Shown here one piece after another: positions 9,560-18,969 of a stretch of DNA of 64,000 nt. The stretch comes from Kangiella aquimarina DSM 16071. Lineage in GTDB: Bacteria; Pseudomonadota; Gammaproteobacteria; Enterobacterales; Kangiellaceae. The notes below the pieces were generated by a model. The model made no database searches and had not been told where the DNA came from. It worked only from the letters and a program-made list of their open reading frames with translations. The translations under genes and the position numbers were made by a program. The stretch covers positions 171,645-235,644 of the forward strand of contig NZ_KB893650.1 in the NCBI RefSeq assembly GCF_000374105.1, in the 5' to 3' direction. Each line of letters begins with the position of its first letter. Within the stretch, counting starts at the first letter, position 1.

Positions 9560-10288
9560 ATGCGCATCCCCCGTATTTTTACCACACAACAACTGACACC
9601 TTCCTCAGAATTGTTGCTCGAGAAGGAAGCTGGCAATCATGTTAGTCGTGTCTTACGTATGACAGTCGGACAACAGTTAGAATTATTTAATGGAGACGGG
9701 AATAGCTATTTTTGTAACATTCTCTCGGTTGAACGTAATCAAGTTTCTGTTCACATCGTTGAGTCAAAAAGCAGCAATAACGAGTCACCACTAAATATCC
9801 ATCTTTATCAGGGTGTATCTCGTGGTGACAAAATGGAGCTCACACTGCAAAAAGGTGTTGAATTAGGAGTTAAGCAATTCACACCACTTATCACCGAGCG
9901 CTGCGGGGTAAAACTTGATGACAAGCGCTGGCAAAAAAAGCATGAGCACTGGCAAAAAGTCATCGAAAGTGCCTGTGAGCAATGTGGTCGTAACACCATC
10001 CCGATACTTCATCCTGTCATCAAGTTGCAGGCAGCATTAACTCACTTGAACGCCAATAGTTTCTTCATGCATCCAGAAGCAAAAACCGGCTTTAAGTCGA
10101 TCTCCGCTAATATTGACTCTGAAATTCAATTATGGGTTGGGCCAGAAGGTGGTTTTAGCGATGAAGAAATAAGTTCGGTTACTGCCCATGGATGCAACCC
10201 TGTACAGCTTGGACCACGAGTATTAAGAACAGAAACGGCAGCCTTAGCTGCCGTTGCGGTAATGAATAGTGTCTGGGGCGACTTCTAA
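9560..10288 (+). CDS. rsmE: 16S rRNA (uracil1498-N3)-methyltransferase
   Basis: SPOUT-fold methyltransferase that methylates U1498 of 16S rRNA using SAM. The 242 residues start with MRIPRIF and a small N-terminal PUA-like domain. The knotted SAM site follows with WVGPEGGFSDEE at about 191-202 and the C-terminal LGPRVLRTETAALAAV. The ATG lies 2 bp after bioA. The gene ends 11 bp from the convergent chpC; no separate terminator hairpin is evident between them. Confidence 0.95.
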   Translation: MRIPRIFTTQQLTPSSELLLEKEAGNHVSRVLRMTVGQQLELFNGDGNSYFCNILSVERNQVSVHIVESKSSNNESPLNIHLYQGVSRGDKMELTLQKGVELGVKQFTPLITERCGVKLDDKRWQKKHEHWQKVIESACEQCGRNTIPILHPVIKLQAALTHLNANSFFMHPEAKTGFKSISANIDSEIQLWVGPEGGFSDEEISSVTAHGCNPVQLGPRVLRTETAALAAVAVMNSVWGDF

Positions 10289-10299
10289 GTATTTCTGAA

Positions 10300-10764
10300 T
10301 TAAGAAGCTCTCTCAGAGAGCATAGTTTCCAATAAGTCTAAATCTGGTATCAGTGCTTTACGCCCTTCCAGATCTGCCCAGGCTTTAACTCCCTTGGGCA
10401 AATCTTCTTGTACCACCTGACTATTATTTTCATCAACTGGCACTAGTCGGGGAATACCTTGCACCATAATAGCGATATAGGGTATTTCCTGATTACCATT
10501 TAACGTATATACAATTGCGATTCGCGAGCGACGTAATTCACCCAAATCTGTTTTACCTTGTACCCTTTCCAAGGAAACTACCGGAATCTTAATGTTACGC
10601 CATACAATCTGACCAATTTGCCAGTCTTCACTAGATTCAGCATCTTCCATAAGATCAACATTCATAAAAGGAACAATCTCAGCAACTGTCGCATTCGGCA
10701 ACAATAAACTGTTTTCAATCATAGGAATCAAAAAGCTGTAAACATCTTGTACTTTTTTGGTCAT
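10300..10764 (-). CDS. chpC: CheW-like adaptor of the Pil-Chp system (ChpC-like)
   Basis: A single CheW-like domain of about 154 residues that would couple receptors to the ChpA kinase. It carries the typical WRNIKIPVVSLERVQGK, RRSRIAIVYTLNG and GIPRLVPVD strands. It is last in the cluster. A GTG at 10776 overlaps the chpB stop and would add four residues. I prefer the ATG at 10764, which has a purine-rich upstream stretch. The name rests on position after chpB and on domain content, since CheW proteins are hard to tell apart by sequence alone. Confidence 0.82.
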   Translation of the reverse strand: MTKKVQDVYSFLIPMIENSLLLPNATVAEIVPFMNVDLMEDAESSEDWQIGQIVWRNIKIPVVSLERVQGKTDLGELRRSRIAIVYTLNGNQEIPYIAIMVQGIPRLVPVDENNSQVVQEDLPKGVKAWADLEGRKALIPDLDLLETMLSERAS

Positions 10765-10772
10765 GCTTTCTC

Positions 10773-11366
10773 TCACGCGTATTGGTCAACTGGAAATAAA
10801 GCTTCTAATAAAATGACCAGTTGCTCAGCAAGGCCGGCCGGATCATCTTTGTAAGTAACATTTCCTGTTTTAATCATACTTTCGGGCATTGAAGACTGGA
10901 TACAGCTTTCTATCGTCTGGCACCAGATATCAACCCCACTCTCGGTCAACAAATCAGAATTTGCTGAACCATCATCACCCATACCACTGAAGACAATTGC
11001 TAGTTTTTCAACATCTCTTAGCTCAAGCGATTCGGCAAATAGTTCATTAATATTTGGAGCATAAGGTTTACTCCATTCTTCATCAGTAATGATAATCTTG
11101 CCTTGCACTACAAAACTAATCTTTTTATCGATTGGTGCTATATATAATTTGCCAGGTTTAATGTCTTTGTATTGATCAATTATTTCAGCATCAATAAAAG
11201 CATGCTCGTTAAGCATTGCTTGCAAACTAGGTAATGACCCTTCATTAATGTGATTCGCCAGAACAAAACAAACCGGTAACGGCTTATCGGGCAAGGCATC
11301 AATAAAAGCCTTAACTGCCGCTGGACCACCGGTTGAGGCAGCCAGCAACACCAACATTGTATTCAT
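10773..11366 (-). CDS. chpB: CheB-type methylesterase, catalytic domain only (ChpB-like)
   Basis: Protein-glutamate methylesterase that would reset the PilJ receptor by removing methyl groups added by the CheR-type enzyme encoded upstream. The 197 residues hold the catalytic Ser in AASTGGP (about residue 11), the His in VLANHINEGSLPSL (about 39) and the Asp in FSGMGDDGS (about 131). No receiver domain precedes the catalytic domain, as in other ChpB proteins, so activity is probably not controlled by phosphorylation of its own receiver. It lies between chpA and chpC in the same operon. Confidence 0.87.
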   Translation of the reverse strand: MNTMLVLLAASTGGPAAVKAFIDALPDKPLPVCFVLANHINEGSLPSLQAMLNEHAFIDAEIIDQYKDIKPGKLYIAPIDKKISFVVQGKIIITDEEWSKPYAPNINELFAESLELRDVEKLAIVFSGMGDDGSANSDLLTESGVDIWCQTIESCIQSSMPESMIKTGNVTYKDDPAGLAEQLVILLEALFPVDQYA

Positions 11367-11384
11367 TACAGCTTGTTCAATCCT

Positions 11385-14300
11385 TTAGTCTTCCAACTTA
11401 AGCATTTCATCAATCGTACCTAATAGAGTTTCCTCATTATAAGGTTTACCTAGATAACGATTAACACCAATCTGTTCAGCACGCTCGCGGTGTTTCTCAC
11501 CAGTACGAGAAGTAATCATAATGATTGGTAAATGCTTAAGTCTTTCATCATGTCGAATAATGGTTGCTAGTTCGAAACCATCCATTCGTGGCATTTCAAT
11601 ATCCAGTAGCATGACATCCGGAATGTCGTCATGCAGCTGTGTAATTGCATCAACACCATCTTTAGCCGTCATTACCTGGAATTGGTGACGTTGCAGTAGT
11701 CGTGCGGTAACTTTGCGAACTGTAATCGAGTCATCCACAACCATAACTACTGGGATACGATCTTCGACCGTAGTCTCCTGTACCATTCCGGCTTCGTGAG
11801 AGAAATCCCACTCGTGGAAACGGTCAACCAATGTCTGCATATCCAGAATCAGTACAACACTACCATCACCGAGAATCGATGCTCCTGAAATGCCAGGTAC
11901 TGTGGATATCTGACGACCAATATTTTTTACCACGATTTCGCGAGAACCAATTAGTTCGTCAACATGCACCGCAATTGGTTTATCTTCACCTTGAATAATC
12001 AATACAGGAACGAACTCATCTACCGGAGGAACAATATCTGAATTCCGATCTAGAATCTGACCGAGATAACGTAACTCATACTCTTCACCAAGGTGCGTGA
12101 AGGTCTTATCTTTATCCTGATAGATTTCTAATACTTCTTTTGCACTGACACGAGCAACTGTCGTGATATTCGACAATGGAATGGCGTATGGCTCACCTTT
12201 TACTTTAACCATCAATGCTTGGTTAGATGATAAGGTAAATGGTAAACGCACTGTCATAGTTGTACCTTTACCTTCTTCAGAGCTAATATTTAATGAGCCA
12301 CCAAGCTGAAGAATTTCACTATGCACTACATCCATGCCCACACCACGGCCAGATATCTGGGTCACAGTTTCTGCGGTTGAGAAACCAGGCTGTAGAATCA
12401 GACGGAATAGCTCACGGTCTGTAGGATTGTAAGATTCATCAATCATGCCCTGCGATATAGCACGCTTGCGCACTTTATCTTTACGGATACCGGCACCATC
12501 ATCTTGAATCTGGATATAAACTTCATTACCACGTCTCGACAAGCTTAGGTGTACTGTTCCTTTTTCTGCTTTACCAGCTTTTTTACGCTCATCCTTAGAC
12601 TCAATACCATGGTCAATTGCGTTTCGGAGCATATGGTCGAGCGGCGCAACCATTCGCTCAATTACAGTACGGTCCATCTCACCTTCAGACTCAAGAATCA
12701 GATCTACATCTTTATTTAATTCAGTCGAAATCTGACGAACCATTCGACGCAGGCGACTTTCTATACTGTTAAATGGCACCATTCGAGTACGCATCAATCG
12801 GTCTTGCAATTCTGTATTTACACGACCCTGTGCCAGCAATGTAGCTTCTGCATCACCAACTTTAGTTTCAAGTGTCTCTTGAATTGACATCAAGTCGCTC
12901 GCAGCCTCAAGTAGACTTCGAGTCAATTCCTGTTGACGAGTATAACGGTCCATTTCCAGAGGATCGAACTCATCAAAATCAACACCGGAAATTTCACGGC
13001 GATACAGTACCTGTGCTTCTGTTTCAATTTCCAGATTACGTAGCTGTTCACGCAGACGGTCAACTGTTGATGACATCTCACCAAGGTTGAAGTTAAGGTC
13101 TGCCACCTGCTGCTCAAGACGCGAACGGAAGATGGAAGCCTCTCCAGACAAGTTCACCAAGTTATCCAGTACCTCTGAACGTACACGGATAACATCTCGG
13201 TTAGCTGCCTCCTTAGCTTCTTCTTCCTTCTGTTTCTGTCTATCTGCAAGCGAAACGATTTTCACTTCTGCCTGTTCACCAGACTCAGCAAGATCGCGCT
13301 TATCCAGTTGCTCTAACTGAGACTCAATGGTTGCTTTGTCATTTTCCAACTTACGTAATAACTCAGCAGGTTTCGCAGGCATCTGACCATTACGAACCTG
13401 ATCAACCATTTCGTGTAACTCGTCATAGCTACGACGCAGCATATCAGCCCAGCGAGCATGGCCAAGTCTAGGGTCTCTTGCCAGAGCTTCGACAACTCCT
13501 TCAAGCTTGTGAGTTAATTCACCAACCGGAGTAATAGCAGCCAGTTTTGCACCACTCTTAAGTGTGTGCAGATTGCGCATAGCCGTGTTCAGTGGCTCTA
13601 CATTGTGTAAATCATTTGACCAGCGTTCGATTGCTTCTTCATATGAAGTCAACAGTTCAGACGCTTCGCCAAGGAACAGTTCAGCCAACTCCTCATTCCA
13701 GGCGGCTTCTTCGGTATCAATTTCCTCTTTAGATTCAATCTCTTCAGGCTCAGCTGGCTGTTGAGTTTCTGCAACGGGCGTTGTTTCCTCAGCTTTCTCT
13801 GGCTCTGATGGCTTAACTTCTTCAGCTGCTGGTGCAATGTCAGCCTCTGACTGTGGGCGAACATATGCTCTACCAGCTTTTTGAGCAGCAATAAAGCCTT
13901 CAATCTCATCAAGCATTGCAGCAGGTGATGGGATCTTTTCAGGAGTGTTGCGAGCATTGAAGATTGCCAATAATTTATCTTCCGCACGCTCAGCTAAATC
14001 GATTGCTTCTTCAGATGAAGCAAATAGCTGATCAGTAATAGCTGTATATAAATCTTCCAGCCCATGAGCTAAGTCGCCAATTGGTGAGAAGCCAGCCATT
14101 CTTGCACTCCCCTTAAGGGTGTGTAAGTTACGTTGCAACTCAGCAATTATTTTTAAATTGTTGGGTTCCTGGCGCCACTTTTGAAGTAAGTTTGCGTCGC
14201 TATCGAATAATTCTTCTGCTTCTTCGCTGAATATCTCGAGCAACTCATCATCTACGTCTAAATCAAGGCTTATGGTTTTAGCGATTTCTTTCTCTGGTAC

Positions 14301-17300
14301 AGGAGCCTCTTCGCTAACCTCTGCAGTTTCTTCCTCTGTTGGTACTTCATCCAGATCTTCTACTTGCTCTGCAGCTTCGTTTGCAGTATCCGACACACTT
14401 TCTTCCGTTTCAGCAGTTGTCTCTTCCGTAATTTCTGCAGTTACTTCAGGCTCTTCTTTAACAGTTTCTTCAGGCAGCTCTGATTCATAGACTTCTTCTT
14501 GAGCTGTCTCCTCTGGAGCTTCCTCTTTTTCGTCAGCTGCTAATTCTTCAGATAGGTCTAATTCATCACTTAAATCTAGACCAAGCTCTTCAGCCGCATC
14601 CTCTAAACTTAAATCTTCAGCTTCTTCATGCTCATCAGTAACTGACTCTTCCTCCATTGCCTCAGAGGCAAGGAATTCATCAGAGAATTCAAACTCTACT
14701 GAATTATCGTCAGTTGTGGCTTTTTCTTCTTTTTTCTCTTCTGACTTCTCTTCTTGGACTTCTTCGGATTCTTTTGTTAAGAAATCATCTTCTAGCGTAA
14801 ACTCTAGTGAATTATCATCTTTTGAAGTTTCTCTGTCTTTAGTTTCTGCAGCTGGCTTTTCTTCAGTTTTTGAAGGCGGCGTAAAGTCATCAAGATTAAA
14901 CTCAATTGAGTTATCATCTTGAGTAGCTCTTTGCTCTTCCTTCTCTTCCGTAGTAGGAACTTGAACTGATTCTTCTGGAGTTTCTTCAAACTGGACTTCT
15001 TCACTTTCGCCCAAAGAGATTTCTTCGGGTGCAGATTCTAATTCAAGACCAGTTGTTTCAGCCGGCTTCCAAGTTTGCAGTGCCTGAACCAGATCTCTAG
15101 CCTCTGGAATAGATAAGTTAGCTGCAAGGCAGTCAAACTGATTTTCAAGCTGGTTGTATGCCTCTTGCAGTAAAGTACCAATTGAAGTGTCTACCTTGTT
15201 AGCAGTCATATTACGTTGTAACGCATCGCTCAATGCTGCTACAACTTGTTCAATTTCATTAAGCTCTGCTTCGCTGAGAATGCTTTTCAAACGTTCGACT
15301 GATGCCATCAGATAAGATATTCTCTCAAGACGCTGAGGCTCTGGTGTTTCCTGTAAATTGGTACTTTCGATATCGACTAGAACATCTGAAGCAATATTAA
15401 AGATATCTTTGATTAGCTCTGGATCGCGGCCCTGTTCCTGTCCAGTCTCACCAGATTCGTCAAAGCGCTTCTGCTGCTGGGCAAGCTGCTGCAGAATTTC
15501 ATCTTCATGTGCAGAGATTACCTGATCATCTTCAGGAGTGCTGATGATATGCCTTAGTAGATCCTTAGTATGATCAATTAAAGACATATCAGCTTCTTCT
15601 GCTAATAACTCACGGGTCTTTAATTCCTGGAAGTAGCTTTCAACAGGGACAATAACATTCGTTAGTGACTGTATGTTTGCGATGTGGGCAACACCTTTTA
15701 GAGTGTGTAGTGAACGCAGAAGGTTGTCACTAATTTGACTCTGTGTAATACCTTGTTGGCGTTGATTGGCGAACATTTCTAGACTTGTCACATGCCCTTC
15801 AGCTTCTTGCTTGAAGATATCAAACAGTTCTTGCTCGGCAGCCTGATCAGACTCTTCTTCAGTTTGTTCCTGTTGAGGCTGAAGATCCGTTATCATTTCA
15901 CCTTTACTAATTCGATTCGCACGGTCTGCCAACTCTTTAGGGAACTTGGTTTTTTCACCTGAGGCAAACTGCTTTACCATTTCTGGTAATGTATTGGCAA
16001 CTTCTTCGGTTGTTACGAAAAGGGCAGGTGTATATTCAATGCTATGATCAATCAGGCGATTCAACATATTTTCAATCGCCCAACTTAATTCGCCGATATC
16101 TGTGGCACCTACCATACGCCCACTACCTTTTAGGGTATGGAAATTGCGTCGGATAGTTGAGATTGCTTCCTTATTTGTTTGATCCTGTTTCCATTCAGGT
16201 AACAAGCTGTGCATTTCTTCCAGCACTTCATCAGCTTCTTCGATAAAGATTTCACGTACTTCATCATCAATCAGCTCATCGCTATCATCAGACTCATCAT
16301 ACGTCTCACTTTCGACCATCTCTATTTCTGGCATCTCCAGGGCATCATCGAGCACTGGCAATAATTCTTCATCGAGACTGCCGTAATGTGCCTCAAGCTC
16401 ACCGATACTATCGACGGCGCGCTGTAATATGACCGGCAACCCATGCAGGCCTGAAGACATCAATCCTTCTAGGTAATAATCAACAGAACTGATCGCATCA
16501 GCAAGTGTAGAAATTTCTGCTTCGCTAAGTACTACTTTCTCACTAATGAGATATTTAACAACGAAGTTTTTTGCCTTAGAAATGACGTCAAGTAAGTTAT
16601 CCAATTGAGCAAATGTTAATGCACCTTCAACTTCTTTTAATAGCTCTGGTACTTGCTCCAACCTTTTAATGTTATGGCTTTCATCTAAATAATCGGTGAT
16701 GGCATCTTTAACTTTATGCAAATTGCCACGACTTTCCTGAACCAGTTGGTATCGTGCATTAATAATCTGCAAGGACTCGCCCTCACCTTGGCCAAGACTT
16801 TCATTAGCCAACTGTTTGCTGTCCATTTTTAATGCCCGCTCGATATAATCCTCAAGCGATAAAATACCCTCTGCGATATAAACTAGTCCTTGCTCACGAT
16901 CAGCTTCTGAGCCATCAAGCAAATTGCCAATGGATTTCATTTGTTTGCTGATCATATCCTTTGACTGAGTCAAACCTAACATCGACATGGTATCGGAAAT
17001 CTTTTGCATTGCCGGAACCATATCTTCTAGAGGTTCGCTCTCCTGCGACTTGGTCCTAATGTATAGATCAAGTGACTCTTTTATTTCGCCTAAATCTTCT
17101 TTAATAACATTTAGTGCAATACGAACGCTTTCTGTGTCTGGCCCAGTTAAGTCACTGGATTCACTTTCCAGATCACCAAGCGTGTCCATCAATTGATTTA
17201 GCTGGAATTTATCCTGAACCTCTTTAACTTGCTCATCTTCTGTATCGAATTGAGCTACGTAGAAAAGAACATTGATTAATACTTTATTCGCTTCTTCTTC

Positions 17301-18059
17301 ATTAGCTGTTTTTTCTATTAATTCACGGATCCGGCGATCGACCTGACCCAGCAAGCCTTTAACTACAGGCTTATCTTTCTTAGAAAGAAGTGCAATGTTC
17401 TTTAAAAATACTGTGGTTACCCACCATAAATTTTGGTAGGGAACACGATTGCCCAAGCCCCATAAGGTTTGAGTTACCTGCTGCATACGCTCAAGGTTAT
17501 TCTGCGTATCCACATCACGAATGACACCTAACAAGCCCTGCTGGAACTTAGAACGTAAAGATTTAACTTCCGCTAAAATATCACCTTTTAAATCTACTTT
17601 CTGTTTAGGTGCTGGTGCTTCAATACCTTCAGTGGGAATGCTAATTAAATTACCAGCACCCAAACTATCAACATTACGGCAGGCACGCATATCATTGATG
17701 GCTGGTAATAAAATAACGGGAAGATCTGACTTACCTTCAGCATAACGTGAGAGGTAGCTGCGGAATCTTAGAATGGCCGATAGAAATACTTCATATGCTT
17801 TTTCATTTGAGGCTACATTTTTCTCACCAATCGCTTCAGCGAGTGCTTCCATCTCTTCAGCAAGTAATGCAGCTCCTGAAAACTCAAGCATTTGCATGGT
17901 GCCACGGATCTGGTGCATGCAATTAGCACAGAAATGTATTTGGGTTTTATCAGTCTCATCTTCCGCATACGCTTTGATGGCATTTTGCGCCTGCTCAAGC
18001 GTGCTTTCGATTTCGTCTTTAACCCAATTTAAAGCTACTTTTGTCTGATTATCTTTCAT
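11385..18059 (-). CDS. chpA: ChpA, hybrid multi-HPt sensor kinase of type IV pilus control
   Basis: Central CheA-type kinase of the Pil-Chp system, 2224 residues. Four HPt domains have an intact phospho-histidine: HTLKGSGRM (about 640), HTLKGVAHI (about 783), HTLKGSARM (about 1315) and HTLKSGAKL (about 1500). The N-terminus contains degenerate HPt-like helical bundles, including MHQIRGTMQML. Dimerisation and HATPase follow (RNAIDHGIES about 1813; GRGVGMDVV about 1905), then a CheW domain (about 1950-2080) and a C-terminal receiver (VVDDSITVRK, LLDIEMPRMDG, KPY). A long acidic linker (about 1000-1290) separates HPt groups and holds three copies of a DDNS-x-EF motif. It phosphorylates PilG and PilH by family knowledge. 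Confidence 0.95.
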   Translation of the reverse strand: MKDNQTKVALNWVKDEIESTLEQAQNAIKAYAEDETDKTQIHFCANCMHQIRGTMQMLEFSGAALLAEEMEALAEAIGEKNVASNEKAYEVFLSAILRFRSYLSRYAEGKSDLPVILLPAINDMRACRNVDSLGAGNLISIPTEGIEAPAPKQKVDLKGDILAEVKSLRSKFQQGLLGVIRDVDTQNNLERMQQVTQTLWGLGNRVPYQNLWWVTTVFLKNIALLSKKDKPVVKGLLGQVDRRIRELIEKTANEEEANKVLINVLFYVAQFDTEDEQVKEVQDKFQLNQLMDTLGDLESESSDLTGPDTESVRIALNVIKEDLGEIKESLDLYIRTKSQESEPLEDMVPAMQKISDTMSMLGLTQSKDMISKQMKSIGNLLDGSEADREQGLVYIAEGILSLEDYIERALKMDSKQLANESLGQGEGESLQIINARYQLVQESRGNLHKVKDAITDYLDESHNIKRLEQVPELLKEVEGALTFAQLDNLLDVISKAKNFVVKYLISEKVVLSEAEISTLADAISSVDYYLEGLMSSGLHGLPVILQRAVDSIGELEAHYGSLDEELLPVLDDALEMPEIEMVESETYDESDDSDELIDDEVREIFIEEADEVLEEMHSLLPEWKQDQTNKEAISTIRRNFHTLKGSGRMVGATDIGELSWAIENMLNRLIDHSIEYTPALFVTTEEVANTLPEMVKQFASGEKTKFPKELADRANRISKGEMITDLQPQQEQTEEESDQAAEQELFDIFKQEAEGHVTSLEMFANQRQQGITQSQISDNLLRSLHTLKGVAHIANIQSLTNVIVPVESYFQELKTRELLAEEADMSLIDHTKDLLRHIISTPEDDQVISAHEDEILQQLAQQQKRFDESGETGQEQGRDPELIKDIFNIASDVLVDIESTNLQETPEPQRLERISYLMASVERLKSILSEAELNEIEQVVAALSDALQRNMTANKVDTSIGTLLQEAYNQLENQFDCLAANLSIPEARDLVQALQTWKPAETTGLELESAPEEISLGESEEVQFEETPEESVQVPTTEEKEEQRATQDDNSIEFNLDDFTPPSKTEEKPAAETKDRETSKDDNSLEFTLEDDFLTKESEEVQEEKSEEKKEEKATTDDNSVEFEFSDEFLASEAMEEESVTDEHEEAEDLSLEDAAEELGLDLSDELDLSEELAADEKEEAPEETAQEEVYESELPEETVKEEPEVTAEITEETTAETEESVSDTANEAAEQVEDLDEVPTEEETAEVSEEAPVPEKEIAKTISLDLDVDDELLEIFSEEAEELFDSDANLLQKWRQEPNNLKIIAELQRNLHTLKGSARMAGFSPIGDLAHGLEDLYTAITDQLFASSEEAIDLAERAEDKLLAIFNARNTPEKIPSPAAMLDEIEGFIAAQKAGRAYVRPQSEADIAPAAEEVKPSEPEKAEETTPVAETQQPAEPEEIESKEEIDTEEAAWNEELAELFLGEASELLTSYEEAIERWSNDLHNVEPLNTAMRNLHTLKSGAKLAAITPVGELTHKLEGVVEALARDPRLGHARWADMLRRSYDELHEMVDQVRNGQMPAKPAELLRKLENDKATIESQLEQLDKRDLAESGEQAEVKIVSLADRQKQKEEEAKEAANRDVIRVRSEVLDNLVNLSGEASIFRSRLEQQVADLNFNLGEMSSTVDRLREQLRNLEIETEAQVLYRREISGVDFDEFDPLEMDRYTRQQELTRSLLEAASDLMSIQETLETKVGDAEATLLAQGRVNTELQDRLMRTRMVPFNSIESRLRRMVRQISTELNKDVDLILESEGEMDRTVIERMVAPLDHMLRNAIDHGIESKDERKKAGKAEKGTVHLSLSRRGNEVYIQIQDDGAGIRKDKVRKRAISQGMIDESYNPTDRELFRLILQPGFSTAETVTQISGRGVGMDVVHSEILQLGGSLNISSEEGKGTTMTVRLPFTLSSNQALMVKVKGEPYAIPLSNITTVARVSAKEVLEIYQDKDKTFTHLGEEYELRYLGQILDRNSDIVPPVDEFVPVLIIQGEDKPIAVHVDELIGSREIVVKNIGRQISTVPGISGASILGDGSVVLILDMQTLVDRFHEWDFSHEAGMVQETTVEDRIPVVMVVDDSITVRKVTARLLQRHQFQVMTAKDGVDAITQLHDDIPDVMLLDIEMPRMDGFELATIIRHDERLKHLPIIMITSRTGEKHRERAEQIGVNRYLGKPYNEETLLGTIDEMLKLED

Positions 18060-18079
18060 GCCTACACCATTTTTTGTAG

Positions 18080-18955
18080 CTATAGCTGCCGCTGATATGC
18101 CAAACAGTTTTTCTCGTCAATCCGTACTAACTCAGGATGCTTCCAATTAATTATTTCACCCAGGCCCAATATCAATACGCCACCCGGAATTAATCGTTCA
18201 ACCAGCCCTTCCAAGATATTAATTCGATCCTCAGGGCGAAAATAAATTAATACGTTCTGACAAAATATGACGTCATAATTTCGTTTCGGCGAATTCCCAA
18301 TTTCATTGAGATTTCCCTGTAAGAACAGTACTCGATTTCGAATGTGCTCTTTAACTCGCCAATGTCTACTATCATGACGATTAAAATATGATGCCTGTAT
18401 TTCTGGTGACATCATGTGTAACTTTCTATCGCTATATATCGCACGTCTAGCCGCACTAAGTGCCGGATAACTGATATCTATACCAGTAATCCCGTAATAA
18501 AATCTCAGTCCCTTTTCTGTCAGCGTGTTTAAACTTAACTCTTCTAAAGCAATCGCCAGACTGTAAGGCTCTTCGCCCGTTGAACAGCCAACGCTCCAGA
18601 TTTGAACATTGCAATCGCTATTCGAGTTAGCTGATTGAATAATCTTCTGCTGACAAACATGTTGCACTAAATCAAACGATTCTTTATGTCTAAAGAAGCT
18701 CGTTTCATGAATGGTTAATGCATCAATCAACTGAAACCATTCTAGTGAAGCCCAGTTTTTATCCTGTAACTTCTGGTAGTACTCATCATAGTCTCTAAGG
18801 TTCAGGTCCCTTATACGTTTCAGCAGACTTGTCTTTAAAAAAAGCTGTCTATTTGCTGGGATCCAGATTCCTGAATACTTTCTAATTAGAGACTGCCATC
18901 TTTCAAAAGTGGCAGTCTCCATATCTGGAACATGAGTTAAAGAGCTATGTTTCAA
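18080..18955 (-). CDS. pilK: CheR-type chemoreceptor methyltransferase (PilK-like)
   Basis: SAM-dependent methyltransferase that adds methyl groups to glutamates of the PilJ receptor. The 291 residues have an N-terminal helical CheR domain and a C-terminal Rossmann domain with WSVGCSTGEEPYSLAIAL (about 120-137), the GIDIS acidic strand, FCQNVLIYF and a closing GLGE motif. It lies between pilJ and chpA, where pilK sits in Pseudomonas. It opposes the CheB-type enzyme encoded downstream in the operon. Confidence 0.93.
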   Translation of the reverse strand: MKHSSLTHVPDMETATFERWQSLIRKYSGIWIPANRQLFLKTSLLKRIRDLNLRDYDEYYQKLQDKNWASLEWFQLIDALTIHETSFFRHKESFDLVQHVCQQKIIQSANSNSDCNVQIWSVGCSTGEEPYSLAIALEELSLNTLTEKGLRFYYGITGIDISYPALSAARRAIYSDRKLHMMSPEIQASYFNRHDSRHWRVKEHIRNRVLFLQGNLNEIGNSPKRNYDVIFCQNVLIYFRPEDRINILEGLVERLIPGGVLILGLGEIINWKHPELVRIDEKNCLAYQRQL

Positions 18956-18969
18956 CTAGTGGCCCGCAA

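Noticed and set aside
13649-13987. 112-codon minus-strand frame and many similar frames within chpA
   Set aside because: Out-of-frame shadows produced by the acidic, repetitive coding sequence of chpA.
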